Virus record (IMG/VR): IMGVR_UViG_3300021406_000005
Span: 1-47,063 of that record
Length of the DNA: 47,063 nucleotides
Strand: one strand, 5' to 3'
Source of the DNA: a virus
The translations under genes were made by a program, and so were the position numbers. Each line of letters begins with the position of its first letter. The stretch's first letter is position 1. Of the stretch, positions 12,430-20,550 are shown piece after piece. The notes under the pieces were generated by a model. The model saw only the letters and a list, made by a program, of their open reading frames with translations, was not told where the DNA came from and did no database searches.

Positions 12430-14174
12430 CGCACCCTCACATTCTGCCCGCGCCTGTCTTCCGGCCGCGGAGGCTGTCCATACTTTCGCACTTCCGGCCG
12501 GGCGACGAGCTGCGAAGACACCGGCCGCGGCATCCGCTGCATGACGATCAGCACCAGCGCCAGCGCAATCACCAGATCGTCGTGGCAGCCGCTCTGATGC
12601 TCCGCTTTCCCGTTCGCTTTGATGACGAACGTGAGCAGCTCCTGTTGTGTGATCGGATCGTGAACCGCGAGCGCTTCCTGCCTGATTGCCTCATCAAGAT
12701 AGCCAAGCAGCATGGGCCGCGAAACTCCCGACGTGTCCCAGCCGATGCGATCGCCTCTCACCTGCGGGTCCTGATCCGGTGTCACACTCCGGTGGTATAT
12801 GAGTGCCGAGGGATAGTCCGCGTTGAGCATGGCTTCGAGCATGCTCACGCCACCGCCGCCCGGGTTACGCTCGCCGCACATCTGCGCCATGTTGTACCAC
12901 TGGCAGAAGCGGGCCATGTAGCGGCCGGTCTCGCCCGGCATCATCCGGGCTCTGAGCACCGCCACCTGTTCGCCGGTATCGCGATCGCACATCTGCCCCG
13001 CGCTGTAATCCGGATCCGCCTGTCCGTCGCCCGGCGAAACATCGAGCCCCTGGGCGCAGTCTGCACCGCAGGCATAGAGCCGCCCTTTCTCCGGTCGCTT
13101 CCAAACTCTCAATGCTCCGCGATCGCCGGGCAGGAACACGATACGTTTCTCGATACCGATCGGATCCACCACCAGCTCACCCACCAGCGGATCGCGCTGG
13201 ATCGGCATCCGCTGAATGTGCGGCACGCTGAAGCGATTGCGTGACGAAGCGGTGAACGCGTCCTCGGGAGTAGCCGGATGTTCGCGACGGAAGCGGACGA
13301 CGTCGCCCGCGAAATCGTTGGCGATGGTCCACCGTCTCCACGCCAGTTGCTCGAGCGACAGGTTGTACTGCCCGATCAGGACCAGCTCGTCCGGAGTAAG
13401 CGAGTTCTGGAAGCGGTCGGCCGACACCACGATGGGCATGCGGTTGCCGGGATGCTCCCACCAGCCCATGAACAGGCCTACCCATTCGGACTCAACGCTC
13501 GGATCGATCGCCGCCTGCCACATCCGGTTGAACACGTCGCCAATCGTTTTCGCTGTACCCTCGATCACCGCCGTAGTGTCCGGCAGTTTCGGGACTGCGG
13601 ACATCACGGCGGCAAGGAGTTCCGCCGGGCGCTCATAGTAGGGGAACTCCGAGAAGTGGACGTTCGTCAGACGGAACGAACGCCCGAAGTCGACCGACCC
13701 CGCGGTCTGCACCTGAATGTAAGAGCTCTCGGGATCGCCTGCGTACTCGAACACGATCCGGTTCGGCCGAACGCGCGACGCCGGCAGTTTGATCACGCCG
13801 GCGAAGGGCCGGTACATCGCGTGGAAGCGCTTGTAGATGCCGTAAATGTTCTGCGTCGAGACGTCCGAGTTCGCGATGACGGCCGTGTGAACACCTGCCT
13901 GAAACGCGGTACCCTGGAAGAACTGCGCCGCAGTCCCGGTCGTAGCGTGGATCCGCCTCGACTTGAGATAGATCAGTCTGACCGGCACGCCCTTCGCACG
14001 CTGCCGCCTGATCGCCTCGTTGAGGCGGATCTGGCCGGGCGACAGCTCCATCGGCACCACGGCTTTGCCTTCGGTCTCGACCACGAGCGACGAACGGCAG
14101 AACGACGCGTGATCGCGGAACCCGCGGTAGATCAGATCGACGTCCGCGCGGGAGAGAGAGTCGATGTTGCTCAC
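12426..14174 (-). CDS. terL: Terminase large subunit
   Basis: A 582-aa packaging motor ATPase and nuclease. The ATPase domain has a variant Walker A (LKSRRIHATTGTA, residues about 70-82) and a Walker B VHFSEF with E176. The C-terminal RNase-H-like nuclease domain shows ADCAQGLD (D372) and CHDDLVIAL near residue 540. It would pump DNA through the portal encoded divergently at 15581. GTG 14174 overlaps the sigma-factor stop as GTGA and follows GAGGGGAGA. A conventional small terminase was not identified; the HGG protein two genes upstream is the positional candidate. Confidence 0.92.
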   Translation of the reverse strand: MSNIDSLSRADVDLIYRGFRDHASFCRSSLVVETEGKAVVPMELSPGQIRLNEAIRRQRAKGVPVRLIYLKSRRIHATTGTAAQFFQGTAFQAGVHTAVIANSDVSTQNIYGIYKRFHAMYRPFAGVIKLPASRVRPNRIVFEYAGDPESSYIQVQTAGSVDFGRSFRLTNVHFSEFPYYERPAELLAAVMSAVPKLPDTTAVIEGTAKTIGDVFNRMWQAAIDPSVESEWVGLFMGWWEHPGNRMPIVVSADRFQNSLTPDELVLIGQYNLSLEQLAWRRWTIANDFAGDVVRFRREHPATPEDAFTASSRNRFSVPHIQRMPIQRDPLVGELVVDPIGIEKRIVFLPGDRGALRVWKRPEKGRLYACGADCAQGLDVSPGDGQADPDYSAGQMCDRDTGEQVAVLRARMMPGETGRYMARFCQWYNMAQMCGERNPGGGGVSMLEAMLNADYPSALIYHRSVTPDQDPQVRGDRIGWDTSGVSRPMLLGYLDEAIRQEALAVHDPITQQELLTFVIKANGKAEHQSGCHDDLVIALALVLIVMQRMPRPVSSQLVARPEVRKYGQPPRPEDRRGQNVRVR

Positions 14175-14827
14175 GCCACTTCTCCCCTCACAACCATCCC
14201 CACCCTCTCTCGCGCACCCGCCAGCGCAGCCCGCGTCGATGCGAGTGACCGCCCCATCCCCTTCGCAGTCACAGCCAGTGAGTGGCCCGCCAGCTGGCAG
14301 CAGAGAGCCTCTCTTTCGATATCCGGCAGCCCCGCGATCGCGTCCGTCAGCAGCCGGTGGATCTCCTCGCGTTCGGCCAGCTCGTCGGGCAGCGGACTCG
14401 CGTCCGTATCGAGCGACGGAGGGAGCCAGCCGTCATGAGCCTCAGCAATCGATTGCAGCGATACATTGCGCTCCTCGCGATACACGCGGCGTTTCTGCGA
14501 ATCGATGACAGCCCCGCGAACACGAAACCATGCGTAGGGTTCGAAGGCGCCCTTCGACGGATCGTAGCAGTTTGCTGCGTTGACCAGGCCCACTGTCCCT
14601 GCTTGGGTGAGGTCGCGGAAATCGAGATAAGGAGCGAACATCCACTTCACCTGGTTGGCGATCCGGTCAACCATCGGGAGCAGCTGAAGGATCTGTTTTT
14701 CGCGGCTCCAGCGTCTCCATGCGCCCAGCTTTCCGGCCCTCGATAGCTCTAGCCTTCTATGCGCATGATTCGACTGACGCGCCTGGAAGATGTAGGAATC
14801 CCAGAGATTGCTCATCAGGGTGATCAC
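14171..14827 (-). CDS. Sigma-70-family factor, FliA/WhiG-like
   Basis: A 218-aa protein with region 2 at about 48-110 (LPMVDRIANQV ... DLTQAGTVGLVNAANCYDPSKG, then YAWFRVRGAVID). Region 4 lies at about 155-212 (LPDIEREAL ... AVTAKGMGRSLASTRAALAGARERV). The RGAVID end of region 2 is FliA-like, and region 3 is present but short. It would redirect host RNA polymerase to phage promoters; the GTCGAAT elements are the obvious targets. GTG 14827 overlaps the upstream stop; ATG 14815 is possible. Being in the TerL operon, it could drive a late positive-feedback loop. Family assignment is sure; target is inference. Confidence 0.88.
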   Translation of the reverse strand: MITLMSNLWDSYIFQARQSNHAHRRLELSRAGKLGAWRRWSREKQILQLLPMVDRIANQVKWMFAPYLDFRDLTQAGTVGLVNAANCYDPSKGAFEPYAWFRVRGAVIDSQKRRVYREERNVSLQSIAEAHDGWLPPSLDTDASPLPDELAEREEIHRLLTDAIAGLPDIEREALCCQLAGHSLAVTAKGMGRSLASTRAALAGARERVGMVVRGEVA

Positions 14828-15186
14828 TGCGGTTCCGCGCGACGGCGGTGGATCTGGATGAACTCATCCCACAACACCTGGCCGTTGTCGACCGAAGCCG
14901 TATCGTCGGCACGGTTGACCACGATGCCGGCGCGGTTGAGCAGCTCGCGTATCGCTATCAGCGAGTGCTGAGGTTCGACGCCCTTATCTTTCCCTTTGGC
15001 CAGAGCAATGGAAACGAGCCTTGCAGCTGCGGGGTCTGCCGCCATCAGTATCCGCTGCCTTGCGGCGGCAACCACCTGAGGCGCGGAGCCGCCGTGGACG
15101 CGGCATACCCTGCCGCCCGTGATTGCGTGAGCTTTGCAGGGTTTGCCCCTGCCGGTCTTAGCCTTGCATAACGTCTGAAACCCAAT
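14824..15186 (-). CDS. HGG-motif protein with irregular 5' end; possible small terminase
   Basis: The frame reads CKAKTGRGKPCKAHAITGG, then VCRVHGGSAPQV, then a helical part ending AIRELLNRAGI. This is the C...C...HGG-x-x-P signature of a widespread phage protein family often encoded next to terL, and the AI-x-x-LL-x-RAG motif supports that. The frame is open only from 15195 and holds no ATG, GTG or TTG before the conserved part. An ATT at 15186 is the only near-start, and GTG 15075 would lose the HGG motif. A leftward frame from ATG 15236 (KPRDPWKAGG...) lies one base out of register and may be the true N-terminus, implying a -1 shift near 15165-15180. Confidence 0.6.
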   Translation of the reverse strand: MGFQTLCKAKTGRGKPCKAHAITGGRVCRVHGGSAPQVVAAARQRILMAADPAAARLVSIALAKGKDKGVEPQHSLIAIRELLNRAGIVVNRADDTASVDNGQVLWDEFIQIHRRRAEPQ

Positions 15187-15330
15187 TCCGGCGATTCAAG
15201 CGTGCCTCCGGCCTTCCATGGGTCCCGGGGTTTCATGGGTACGGGTACAACTCAAGTGTGTTCCATTTCGCACACGCCTGCCGTGGATGGGTATCGACAC
15301 TTTCAGGCGGCGGTGCGGGCCGGGCGCACG

Positions 15331-15537
15331 TCAGTGGCCGTTATGGGCCGGATTCATGTCCCACACCGGCGAGTTGATCCACTGCCTGAAATACGCCCGC
15401 ATGAACGCCACATCCCGGATCGTCATCACGCGATCGAACAGGTAGTTCTCAACTGCGATCCGCAGCTGGCCCCCGACTTCGTCTCTCCAGTACTTCGGGG
15501 CCGATGCAGAGCCGGGCGCCGGGATCGGACTTGCCAT
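15331..15537 (-). CDS. Small phage protein, first gene of packaging operon
   Basis: A 68-aa product. A Pro/Ala N-terminus is followed by KYWRDEVGGQLRIAVENYLFDRV and TIRDVAFMRAYFRQWI, then SPVWD. Helical proteins with a final R-A-Y-x-R-Q-W-I segment are common beside phage portal or terminase genes, without known function. TAGAAT lies seven bases before ATG 15537, back-to-back with the portal signal only 44 bases away, making this a divergent leaderless pair. Confidence 0.75.
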   Translation of the reverse strand: MASPIPAPGSASAPKYWRDEVGGQLRIAVENYLFDRVMTIRDVAFMRAYFRQWINSPVWDMNPAHNGH

Positions 15538-15544
15538 GCGAGTG

Positions 15545-15550
15545 ATTCTA
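15545..15550 (-). promoter_or_regulatory. TAGAAT -10-like element, N7 before ATG 15537
   Basis: Leftward TAGAAT followed by seven bases and ATG, with no Shine-Dalgarno site. A host-type -10 hexamer in leaderless position; it would drive the packaging/lysis operon. Confidence 0.5.
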
Positions 15551-15565
15551 GCGCGGTTTCCGGCA

Positions 15566-15572
15566 GTCGAAT
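15566..15572 (+). promoter_or_regulatory. GTCGAAT element, N8 before portal GTG
   Basis: CAGTCGAATAGCCGGTA then GTG 15581. The same 17 bases precede the tailspike start at 36570, a strong sign of a functional element. Confidence 0.7.
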
Positions 15573-15580
15573 AGCCGGTA

Positions 15581-17929
15581 GTGACACCGCAGCCTCCGGG
15601 GAATCCGCCGCCGTCCGCGCCGAAGCAGCGCAGGCAAGCACCTCAACAGCCGGCGCCTCCTCAACAGCAACAGCAAGCGCCTCCCGCTCCTCCGGCTCCG
15701 CCGGCTCCCCCGCCCCCGCCTGCAGCCGCACCTGCGGAGCAGCACGAATTCCAGTTGAAGTGGCCCGAAGCCGAAGTGCAGCGGCTTGCTTCGAAAGTTC
15801 AGACCGACTACCGGGCCGCGCTCTCCGATCACAACCGCCGCATCAACCGCTGGAAAGAGTACTACCGGCGCTGGAGGGGCACGGCCGATATCCCGCTGCA
15901 GGGCGAGGAAACAGCTTCGAACGTTCCGGTCCCCTTCATCCGCTGGAACATCTTCACGAAGTGGGCGAAGGAAATGGACTCCTTGTTTGGCGACGACGCC
16001 GAGATCGTCGCGATCCCCGTGGGCCCGAGTGACTATCGCAAGGACAAGAAAATCTCGCGGTACATGACGTGGCGCGTGTTCAATTCGATGAAGCTGCTGA
16101 ACCCGTTCTGCGAGTTCGTGCTGAGGAAGCTGACCTTCGGCAAATCCGTGGCCTACTCGCCCTGGAAGCGGGAAACGTTCGAGGTCGCGGGGAAAGACAT
16201 CGTCTACTACGACGGCCCGGGCTTCGAGCCGCTGTGGCCCGACGACTTCATCGTGCCGGCAGAGGAGGTGAAAACGCTGCACGAGTTCAGCTTCGTGATC
16301 CGCCGCTACAAGACCACGCCCGACGATCTGCTGGACGGCGAGTCCAAAGGCCGGTACCAGAACATCACGAAGAACTGGAAGACGATTCTCAATCTCGCCC
16401 AGCACGGCACACAGCGCCAATACGAAGGAGAAGAGATCAAGCTCGAAAAAGACGAGGCCGAAGGCGTGATGTATCAGCGGCCGCTCTCATCCGGCGAGTG
16501 GGTCACCGTTCTCGAATGGTACGGCAAGTGGCGTCCGTTGAAGAAAGGCAAGAAGGACGCGGGGGAATGGGACTTCGACCGGCGCGAGATGAAGCAGAAA
16601 GAGTTCGTCGTCCGCTACCTGTGGGACCTGAACATCGTGATCGGGATCCAGTCACTCGAGGAACTCTATCCCACGATGAGGAACCGCAGGCCCTTCGTGG
16701 AAAGCTCGATGTGCAAGGACGGCACCTACTGGTCCCCGGGCATGGCCGAGATGCTGATCGATCTCGAAGACGAGCTGCGGGTAAATCACAATCTGTCGAC
16801 TGAAAGCGCCCAGTTCGCAGCCACGCCGATGTTCGGGTACCGCCCGGCTGCAGGCGTAACCGCTGATACGTTCAAAGCCGAGCCCGGTCTCTTCATTCCG
16901 CTCGACAATCCCACGAGCGACATCAGAGAGCTGACCATCACAGCCAACCTGGAAGCGGCGACGTGGAAAGAACAGGTCGTCATCGGTTATGGTGAAAAAC
17001 TCACCGGCCTGAGTGACATGCAGCTCGGCCGGCAGCCCGATCGCCCCAACGCCCCGCGAACGGCGGCACAGACCCACATGCTGCTCGAAGAGGGCAACGT
17101 GCGGATCGCGCTCGATACCAAGGTCCTGCAGGAAGACATGGCCGGAGTGCTCGCCCACTTTTGGGAACTCGAGTATATGTTCACCCCGGAGCAGACCTTC
17201 TTCCGTGTCACTGAAGAGGATGCCGATGGTTTGTTTCCAACCAACAACGGCGCTTCGGTCATCGAAAGCAAGGACCGCGACGGCCGCTACGACTTCCGGC
17301 TGAAGTTCGCGAATTCAGTCTGGTCGAAGGAAATGAAGAAAGAGCAGGCGCTCGCCCGCTATCAGATCGACATGCAGAACCCGCTCATCGTGAGTAACCC
17401 GCGGGCTCTCTGGCAGGTTACCTGTGATGCCCACACGGCTCTCGGCGATCCCAACTTCGCGGATCTGGTGAGCGAGCCGCCGGCGCCCGACATCTCGATC
17501 GATCCGCGCGAGGAATGGGTGCGGATGGAGCAGGGCGAAGCGGTCCACGTGAACCCGATGGACAACGACCAGCTGCACATGATCCGGCATTACCGGGACT
17601 TCCAGGATTCGCAGACGGATCCGGACCGCGATCCGCAGTCCGTTGAAGCGCTCAAAGCTCACTACATGCAGCACATCGCCCAACTGCAGCAGAAGAAACT
17701 CCAGCAGGCGATCATCGAACAGGCAGTGGCTCACATCGGTCAGCAGATGGCAGCGGGACAGCCTGCAGGACAGCCGGGCGGCGTGCTGAATTTCCCGGCT
17801 GGCTTGTTCGGTAACAGCCTGAGCGGAAAGCGCGCTGAGGGAAGGAGCCCAACGGAGCCGAAGGGCAATCCGGCGGCGACGGGCCCGAACCTGTACTCAG
17901 GGCATCCGGAGGTGGGTCACGAGCAATGA
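15581..17929 (+). CDS. Portal protein, P22-like
   Basis: A 782-aa protein of the size of podoviral portals. It forms the dodecameric DNA channel at one capsid vertex and docks TerL. Residues 1-52 are an unusual Pro/Gln/Ala-rich extension. The conserved body follows: WKEYYRRWRG, VPFIRWNIFTKWAKEMDSL, DDFIVPAEEVKT, an RTAAQTHMLLEEGNVRIALDTKVLQED stretch around residue 490-515, and a helical C-terminal barrel (AQLQQKKLQQAIIEQAVAHIGQQM). GTG 15581 is fixed by the GTCGAAT signal; no Shine-Dalgarno sequence is present. The last four bases overlap the next ATG. First gene of the rightward virion operon. Confidence 0.88.
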   Translation: MTPQPPGNPPPSAPKQRRQAPQQPAPPQQQQQAPPAPPAPPAPPPPPAAAPAEQHEFQLKWPEAEVQRLASKVQTDYRAALSDHNRRINRWKEYYRRWRGTADIPLQGEETASNVPVPFIRWNIFTKWAKEMDSLFGDDAEIVAIPVGPSDYRKDKKISRYMTWRVFNSMKLLNPFCEFVLRKLTFGKSVAYSPWKRETFEVAGKDIVYYDGPGFEPLWPDDFIVPAEEVKTLHEFSFVIRRYKTTPDDLLDGESKGRYQNITKNWKTILNLAQHGTQRQYEGEEIKLEKDEAEGVMYQRPLSSGEWVTVLEWYGKWRPLKKGKKDAGEWDFDRREMKQKEFVVRYLWDLNIVIGIQSLEELYPTMRNRRPFVESSMCKDGTYWSPGMAEMLIDLEDELRVNHNLSTESAQFAATPMFGYRPAAGVTADTFKAEPGLFIPLDNPTSDIRELTITANLEAATWKEQVVIGYGEKLTGLSDMQLGRQPDRPNAPRTAAQTHMLLEEGNVRIALDTKVLQEDMAGVLAHFWELEYMFTPEQTFFRVTEEDADGLFPTNNGASVIESKDRDGRYDFRLKFANSVWSKEMKKEQALARYQIDMQNPLIVSNPRALWQVTCDAHTALGDPNFADLVSEPPAPDISIDPREEWVRMEQGEAVHVNPMDNDQLHMIRHYRDFQDSQTDPDRDPQSVEALKAHYMQHIAQLQQKKLQQAIIEQAVAHIGQQMAAGQPAGQPGGVLNFPAGLFGNSLSGKRAEGRSPTEPKGNPAATGPNLYSGHPEVGHEQ

Positions 17930-18192
17930 CGTCGCTGATGGAATACGCCGCTTACCGCCTGCAGGACACAGCCAAACAGTGGGGGCGGATCCGCGCCAAG
18001 GATCCGGGCGAAAGCGATTCGCATCGGTACCAACAATTGGAGCACTGGTTCTACTGCCTGACGGACGTTCTCGGAATTGAACGCTGTGAGGGCGAGGACC
18101 TCGACTCGTTCATCGCCCGGATTGCCGATTGGCGGGACATACACGCCGCTGGCCGCTGTGCTCCAGAAACACCACACGCCCGAAGGGAATAG
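17926..18192 (+). CDS. Hypothetical protein following portal
   Basis: An 88-aa product with an ATGA overlap. It is acidic and helical with several aromatic residues (MEYAAYRLQDTAKQWGRIRAK, YQQLEHWFYCLTDVLGIERC). It could be a small head-completion or virion-accessory protein by position. No recognised family. A 55-bp gap follows. Confidence 0.7.
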   Translation: MTSLMEYAAYRLQDTAKQWGRIRAKDPGESDSHRYQQLEHWFYCLTDVLGIERCEGEDLDSFIARIADWRDIHAAGRCAPETPHARRE

Positions 18193-18232
18193 CGGTTTAG
18201 AGGCCTGGCGGCGTTCCTCACGATTGTAATCC

Positions 18233-18239
18233 GTCGAAT
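18233..18239 (+). promoter_or_regulatory. GTCGAAT element, N8 before GTG 18248
   Basis: GTCGAATG, then seven bases and GTG. It precedes a 37-codon frame that would otherwise be missed. Confidence 0.55.
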
Positions 18240-18247
18240 GGCCATCC

Positions 18248-18361
18248 GTGCACCGCGACGACTTCGAGATCGACGATCCGGACAGGACTGGAGACGAGGT
18301 TGTGCTGCGCCGTCCGCATCGTCGAATCGTACGTCATGGCAAAGAGCACCCCGCACTTTAA
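18248..18361 (+). CDS. 37-aa miniprotein predicted by start motif
   Basis: The GTG sits exactly eight bases after GTCGAAT. The peptide is acidic at first (HRDDFEIDDPDRTGDE) and basic at the end (LRRPHRRIVRHGKEH), a bipolar charge pattern. It overlaps the start of the next gene by 26 bases in a different frame. Very short, so support comes mainly from the motif and the strong charge segregation. Confidence 0.4.
   Translation: MHRDDFEIDDPDRTGDEVVLRRPHRRIVRHGKEHPAL
18321..18327 (+). promoter_or_regulatory. GTCGAAT element, N8 before ATG 18336
   Basis: GTCGAATC, seven bases, ATG. Lies 88 bp downstream of the preceding element. Confidence 0.6.
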
Positions 18362-18503
18362 CGACATGATCGCCGCGCGCGGCGGCATCGGCGCATCCGC
18401 CCCGGTGAAGAAGATTCCGGCGCCGCCGAAAGCTCCGAAAGCGGCCCCCAGACCAGCCGGCAAGCCGCCGCTGTTCGGCTCCAACCGATCCGACGGCTAC
18501 TAG
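18336..18503 (+). CDS. Small Pro/Lys/Ala-rich protein
   Basis: A 55-aa product (AKSTPHFNDMIAARGGIGAS, then a KKIPAPPKAPKAAPRPAGKPP segment read in parts, ending RSDGY). Basic and probably disordered. ATG 18336 is set by the GTCGAAT signal. Small basic Pro/Ala-rich proteins beside the portal may act as head cement or DNA-binding virion proteins; that is a guess. Confidence 0.6.
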   Translation: MAKSTPHFNDMIAARGGIGASAPVKKIPAPPKAPKAAPRPAGKPPLFGSNRSDGY

Positions 18504-18504
18504 G

Positions 18505-18756
18505 GTGCAGCCGCCCGTCACAACCTCGAGGAGGCTCGACGCGATCGATGCCGAGCGCTTCGAAGAGATGCTGGCGTCGGAATCGTTTGCGCTGCTGAGG
18601 GCGCGGATCGCGGCCGAGCTGGAGCGGGCGCGCACGGACTGCGAGTCTCAGCCTGAATTGCGGGATATTCACCGGGCGCAGGGGGCGGCGAAGGCGCTGC
18701 GGATGACGCTCGATCTTCCGGCCAGAATGCTGACCACCATGAAGGACCGCAAATGA
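18505..18756 (+). CDS. Small helical phage protein downstream of portal
   Basis: An 83-aa product from GTG 18505, one base after the previous TAG. The pattern is FALLRARIAAELERARTD, then LRDIHRAQGAAKALRMTLDLP. Phage proteins with this layout (a SFxLLxxRI helix, then a RxAQGxxxALR helix) commonly follow portal genes and have no known role. Ends with an ATGA overlap. Confidence 0.75.
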   Translation: MQPPVTTSRRLDAIDAERFEEMLASESFALLRARIAAELERARTDCESQPELRDIHRAQGAAKALRMTLDLPARMLTTMKDRK

Positions 18757-19343
18757 AACTCGCAGTTCTCTATATATTTATTTCCGCGCTGGCGTTCGCC
18801 GGGCCGAAAGAAGATGCGGCCGCGATCAAGCAGCTGCAGGCCCAGCACGCTGCCGATCAGATCCTCATCGACAATCTCACTGCCCAGAATGCCCAGCTCT
18901 CCGGATCCGGCACGAAGACCGGGAGGGCCATCACCAAGCTCGCCGCGGCCGGAGCCGACCAGTCCGCTCTCAGCACCAAACAGTCTGTTGCCGTGATCGC
19001 TTCGGTGGAATCTCACGCGGCCGGTGCGCAGGCTGCGGCGGAAGATACGCAGGAAACCGCTGCCCGCATCGAGAACAAGGTAGACGCCATCAGCCCCATG
19101 ATGTCGGTGCCCGTGTGGCTCGCGGCTATAGCCGGCATGGTGTCGGTGATCGGGGTCGCCGGGAGCGTCATGCTCGCTTTTATCAACAAGTCGAAACTGG
19201 CCGAGATCCACATCCTCACCAACAGCAACCTCGCGAAGATCACCGGCGACCTGCAGGTGGCCAACGAGAAAATCGCAGGGCTGCGGGAGCTGGTGAGCTA
19301 CACGAGTAAAGACGCGCCCGCGCCGTCGAATAAAACCGCATGA
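18753..19343 (+). CDS. Exported coiled-coil membrane protein
   Basis: A 196-aa product. Residues 1-17 form a Sec signal peptide or N-terminal anchor (LAVLYIFISALAFAG). A Gln/Ala-rich coiled coil spans about 20-115. A second transmembrane helix lies at about 119-145 (VPVWLAAIAGMVSVIGVAGSVMLAF). It is followed by IHILTNSNLAKI and another helix, a motif seen in phage membrane proteins of unknown role. A lysis (spanin-like) or injection-channel function is possible. ATGA overlaps at both ends tie it to the virion operon. Confidence 0.7.
   Translation: MKLAVLYIFISALAFAGPKEDAAAIKQLQAQHAADQILIDNLTAQNAQLSGSGTKTGRAITKLAAAGADQSALSTKQSVAVIASVESHAAGAQAAAEDTQETAARIENKVDAISPMMSVPVWLAAIAGMVSVIGVAGSVMLAFINKSKLAEIHILTNSNLAKITGDLQVANEKIAGLRELVSYTSKDAPAPSNKTA
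19325..19331 (+). promoter_or_regulatory. GTCGAAT element, N8 before ATG 19340
   Basis: GTCGAATA, seven bases, ATG 19340. TAAAG lies 13 bases upstream of the element, close to the -35 position used by FliA-type sigma factors; the other sites do not show this. Confidence 0.6.
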
Positions 19344-19612
19344 CCTCTGTGAATTCCATCCGCACCGCGCGCTACGCCTTTAACCCGGACGCCGTCTCGC
19401 TCATCGACTTCGGCAAACCCGGGTCCACTTCCGTGATTGTCCACGTCGGACCGAACTCGATCGTTCTCGAGGGCGCTGACGCCCAAGTGGTTCGCGACGC
19501 CGTCCCGGAGTATGAACCCGTTGCAGAAGCGCCCGCGAAAGAACCGAGTGCCGCTCAGATCGCGGACGTGAAGGCGCAGGCTCAGGCCATGACGGCCGCG
19601 AAGCCCGTATAG
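19340..19612 (+). CDS. Small hypothetical protein
   Basis: A 90-aa product. The first half is a beta-rich stretch (YAFNPDAVSLIDFGKPGSTSVIVHVG, PNSIVLEGADAQVV), and the tail is an Ala/Glu/Pro-rich helix (PSAAQIADVKAQAQAMTAA). The start overlaps the upstream stop as ATGA and also carries the GTCGAAT signal, so it may be expressed both ways. Function unknown. Confidence 0.7.
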   Translation: MTSVNSIRTARYAFNPDAVSLIDFGKPGSTSVIVHVGPNSIVLEGADAQVVRDAVPEYEPVAEAPAKEPSAAQIADVKAQAQAMTAAKPV

Positions 19613-19618
19613 CAATCC

Positions 19619-20239
19619 GTGATACTGCGGCTCAGCCTCGTCCTGCCGCTGGTCCTTCTCCTGCCGGCGGCAGAGCAGACCACTCTGAACCTGCATGTAA
19701 CCGGGCAGGTTCAGAGTGTGGCCACGACGAAGAGGAATTTCGGACGGCTCCCGAAGGGCTACCGGGCGGCCGACTGGACGGTGACGAACCAGTCCGCGCA
19801 GCCCGTGAAGGTTTCGCTCGCGCGTTTGCTGCAGGAGATTCACCCCGGTCGAGGCGTTTCAATCCTTTCCGGGGTTTCGGCTACATCGGTGGTCGAGGAC
19901 GCGCAGGGCAGCAATCCGCTGAACACAGTGGCGCGGGTAGGCAGCGGAATTGTGGCGGGGCTGGCTGTGGGCCAAGGGCTCAAGATCATTCCGTCGGGCG
20001 GCTCGTGGCCTACCGTCATTCTCGGGGCCGAAGTGGCCACACTGGTAATGCAGTACGTGTTTCCGACGCTTCAGACGCACGCGCTCCAGTCGATCACGGC
20101 TATGATGCCCGCCACACTGGCTCTCGACGCGCTCGGTACGGAGAGCGGAATGGTGATTGTCGAACTGGCAAAGAAGAGTGCGGATCCACCCACGCTCGAT
20201 CTGACGATTTCAATCCCGTACCTGGAGGCAAAGCCGTGA
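19619..20239 (+). CDS. Exported protein with hydrophobic core segment
   Basis: A 206-aa product from GTG 19619. A signal peptide (RLSLVLPLVLLLPAA) is followed by a beta-rich domain (LNLHVTGQVQSVATTKRNFG, DWTVTNQSAQPVKVSLARL). Next is a Gly/Ala/Val-rich region that may insert in a membrane (VARVGSGIVAGLAVGQG, VILGAEVATLVMQYVF). The C-terminal strands are VIVELAKKSADPPTLDLTISI. Virion or envelope-directed role unknown. Confidence 0.7.
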   Translation: MILRLSLVLPLVLLLPAAEQTTLNLHVTGQVQSVATTKRNFGRLPKGYRAADWTVTNQSAQPVKVSLARLLQEIHPGRGVSILSGVSATSVVEDAQGSNPLNTVARVGSGIVAGLAVGQGLKIIPSGGSWPTVILGAEVATLVMQYVFPTLQTHALQSITAMMPATLALDALGTESGMVIVELAKKSADPPTLDLTISIPYLEAKP

Positions 20240-20550
20240 AGAAACTGATTCTGTTCGTCTCGTCACTCTGTGTCTGCTGCGCGCAGAACCCGGCGGTGCT
20301 GGTGCAGGTTGTGGAATCGCCGGTCCAGGGCGGGAGGATCTGGATGCTCTCGCACACGCCCACCCTCGCGGGAGTCAGCTGCATGCAGGGCGGCGTGGCG
20401 CTGAAGCCGGGTAAAGACTACCTCTGGCTCGGCAGCAACTTCCTGCGGCCCATCAAAGTCAACGCGCAGGGCAACTGGATTCAGTCGTCGTGGCTCCCGG
20501 GGGCGGTCACATGCACTTACCTCTACCAGCCGCCTCCGAAGACGCCCTGA
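20236..20550 (+). CDS. Small exported Cys-containing protein
   Basis: A 104-aa product. GTG overlaps the stop as GTGA and follows GGAGG by eight bases. The N-terminus KKLILFVSSLCVCCAQ is a signal peptide, possibly lipoprotein-type. The mature part (VVESPVQGGRIWMLSHTPTLAGVSC, LRPIKVNAQGNWIQSSWLPGAVTC) is beta-rich with a Cys pair, like a small disulfide-bonded domain. Function unknown. Confidence 0.7.
   Translation: MKKLILFVSSLCVCCAQNPAVLVQVVESPVQGGRIWMLSHTPTLAGVSCMQGGVALKPGKDYLWLGSNFLRPIKVNAQGNWIQSSWLPGAVTCTYLYQPPPKTP

Noticed and set aside
13278-14438. Rightward 386-codon frame over TerL and sigma genes
   Set aside because: Arg/His/Val-rich shadow of two well-recognised leftward genes.
14760-14772. 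Leftward GTCGAAT inside the sigma-factor gene
   Set aside because: It is in-frame coding sequence (Q-S-N) and is not followed by a start codon at the right distance.
15237-15330. Possible promoter or extra gene between the first two packaging-operon genes
   Set aside because: No GTCGAAT or TANNNT at a start, no Shine-Dalgarno site and no coding-like frame beyond the 5' frame already described.
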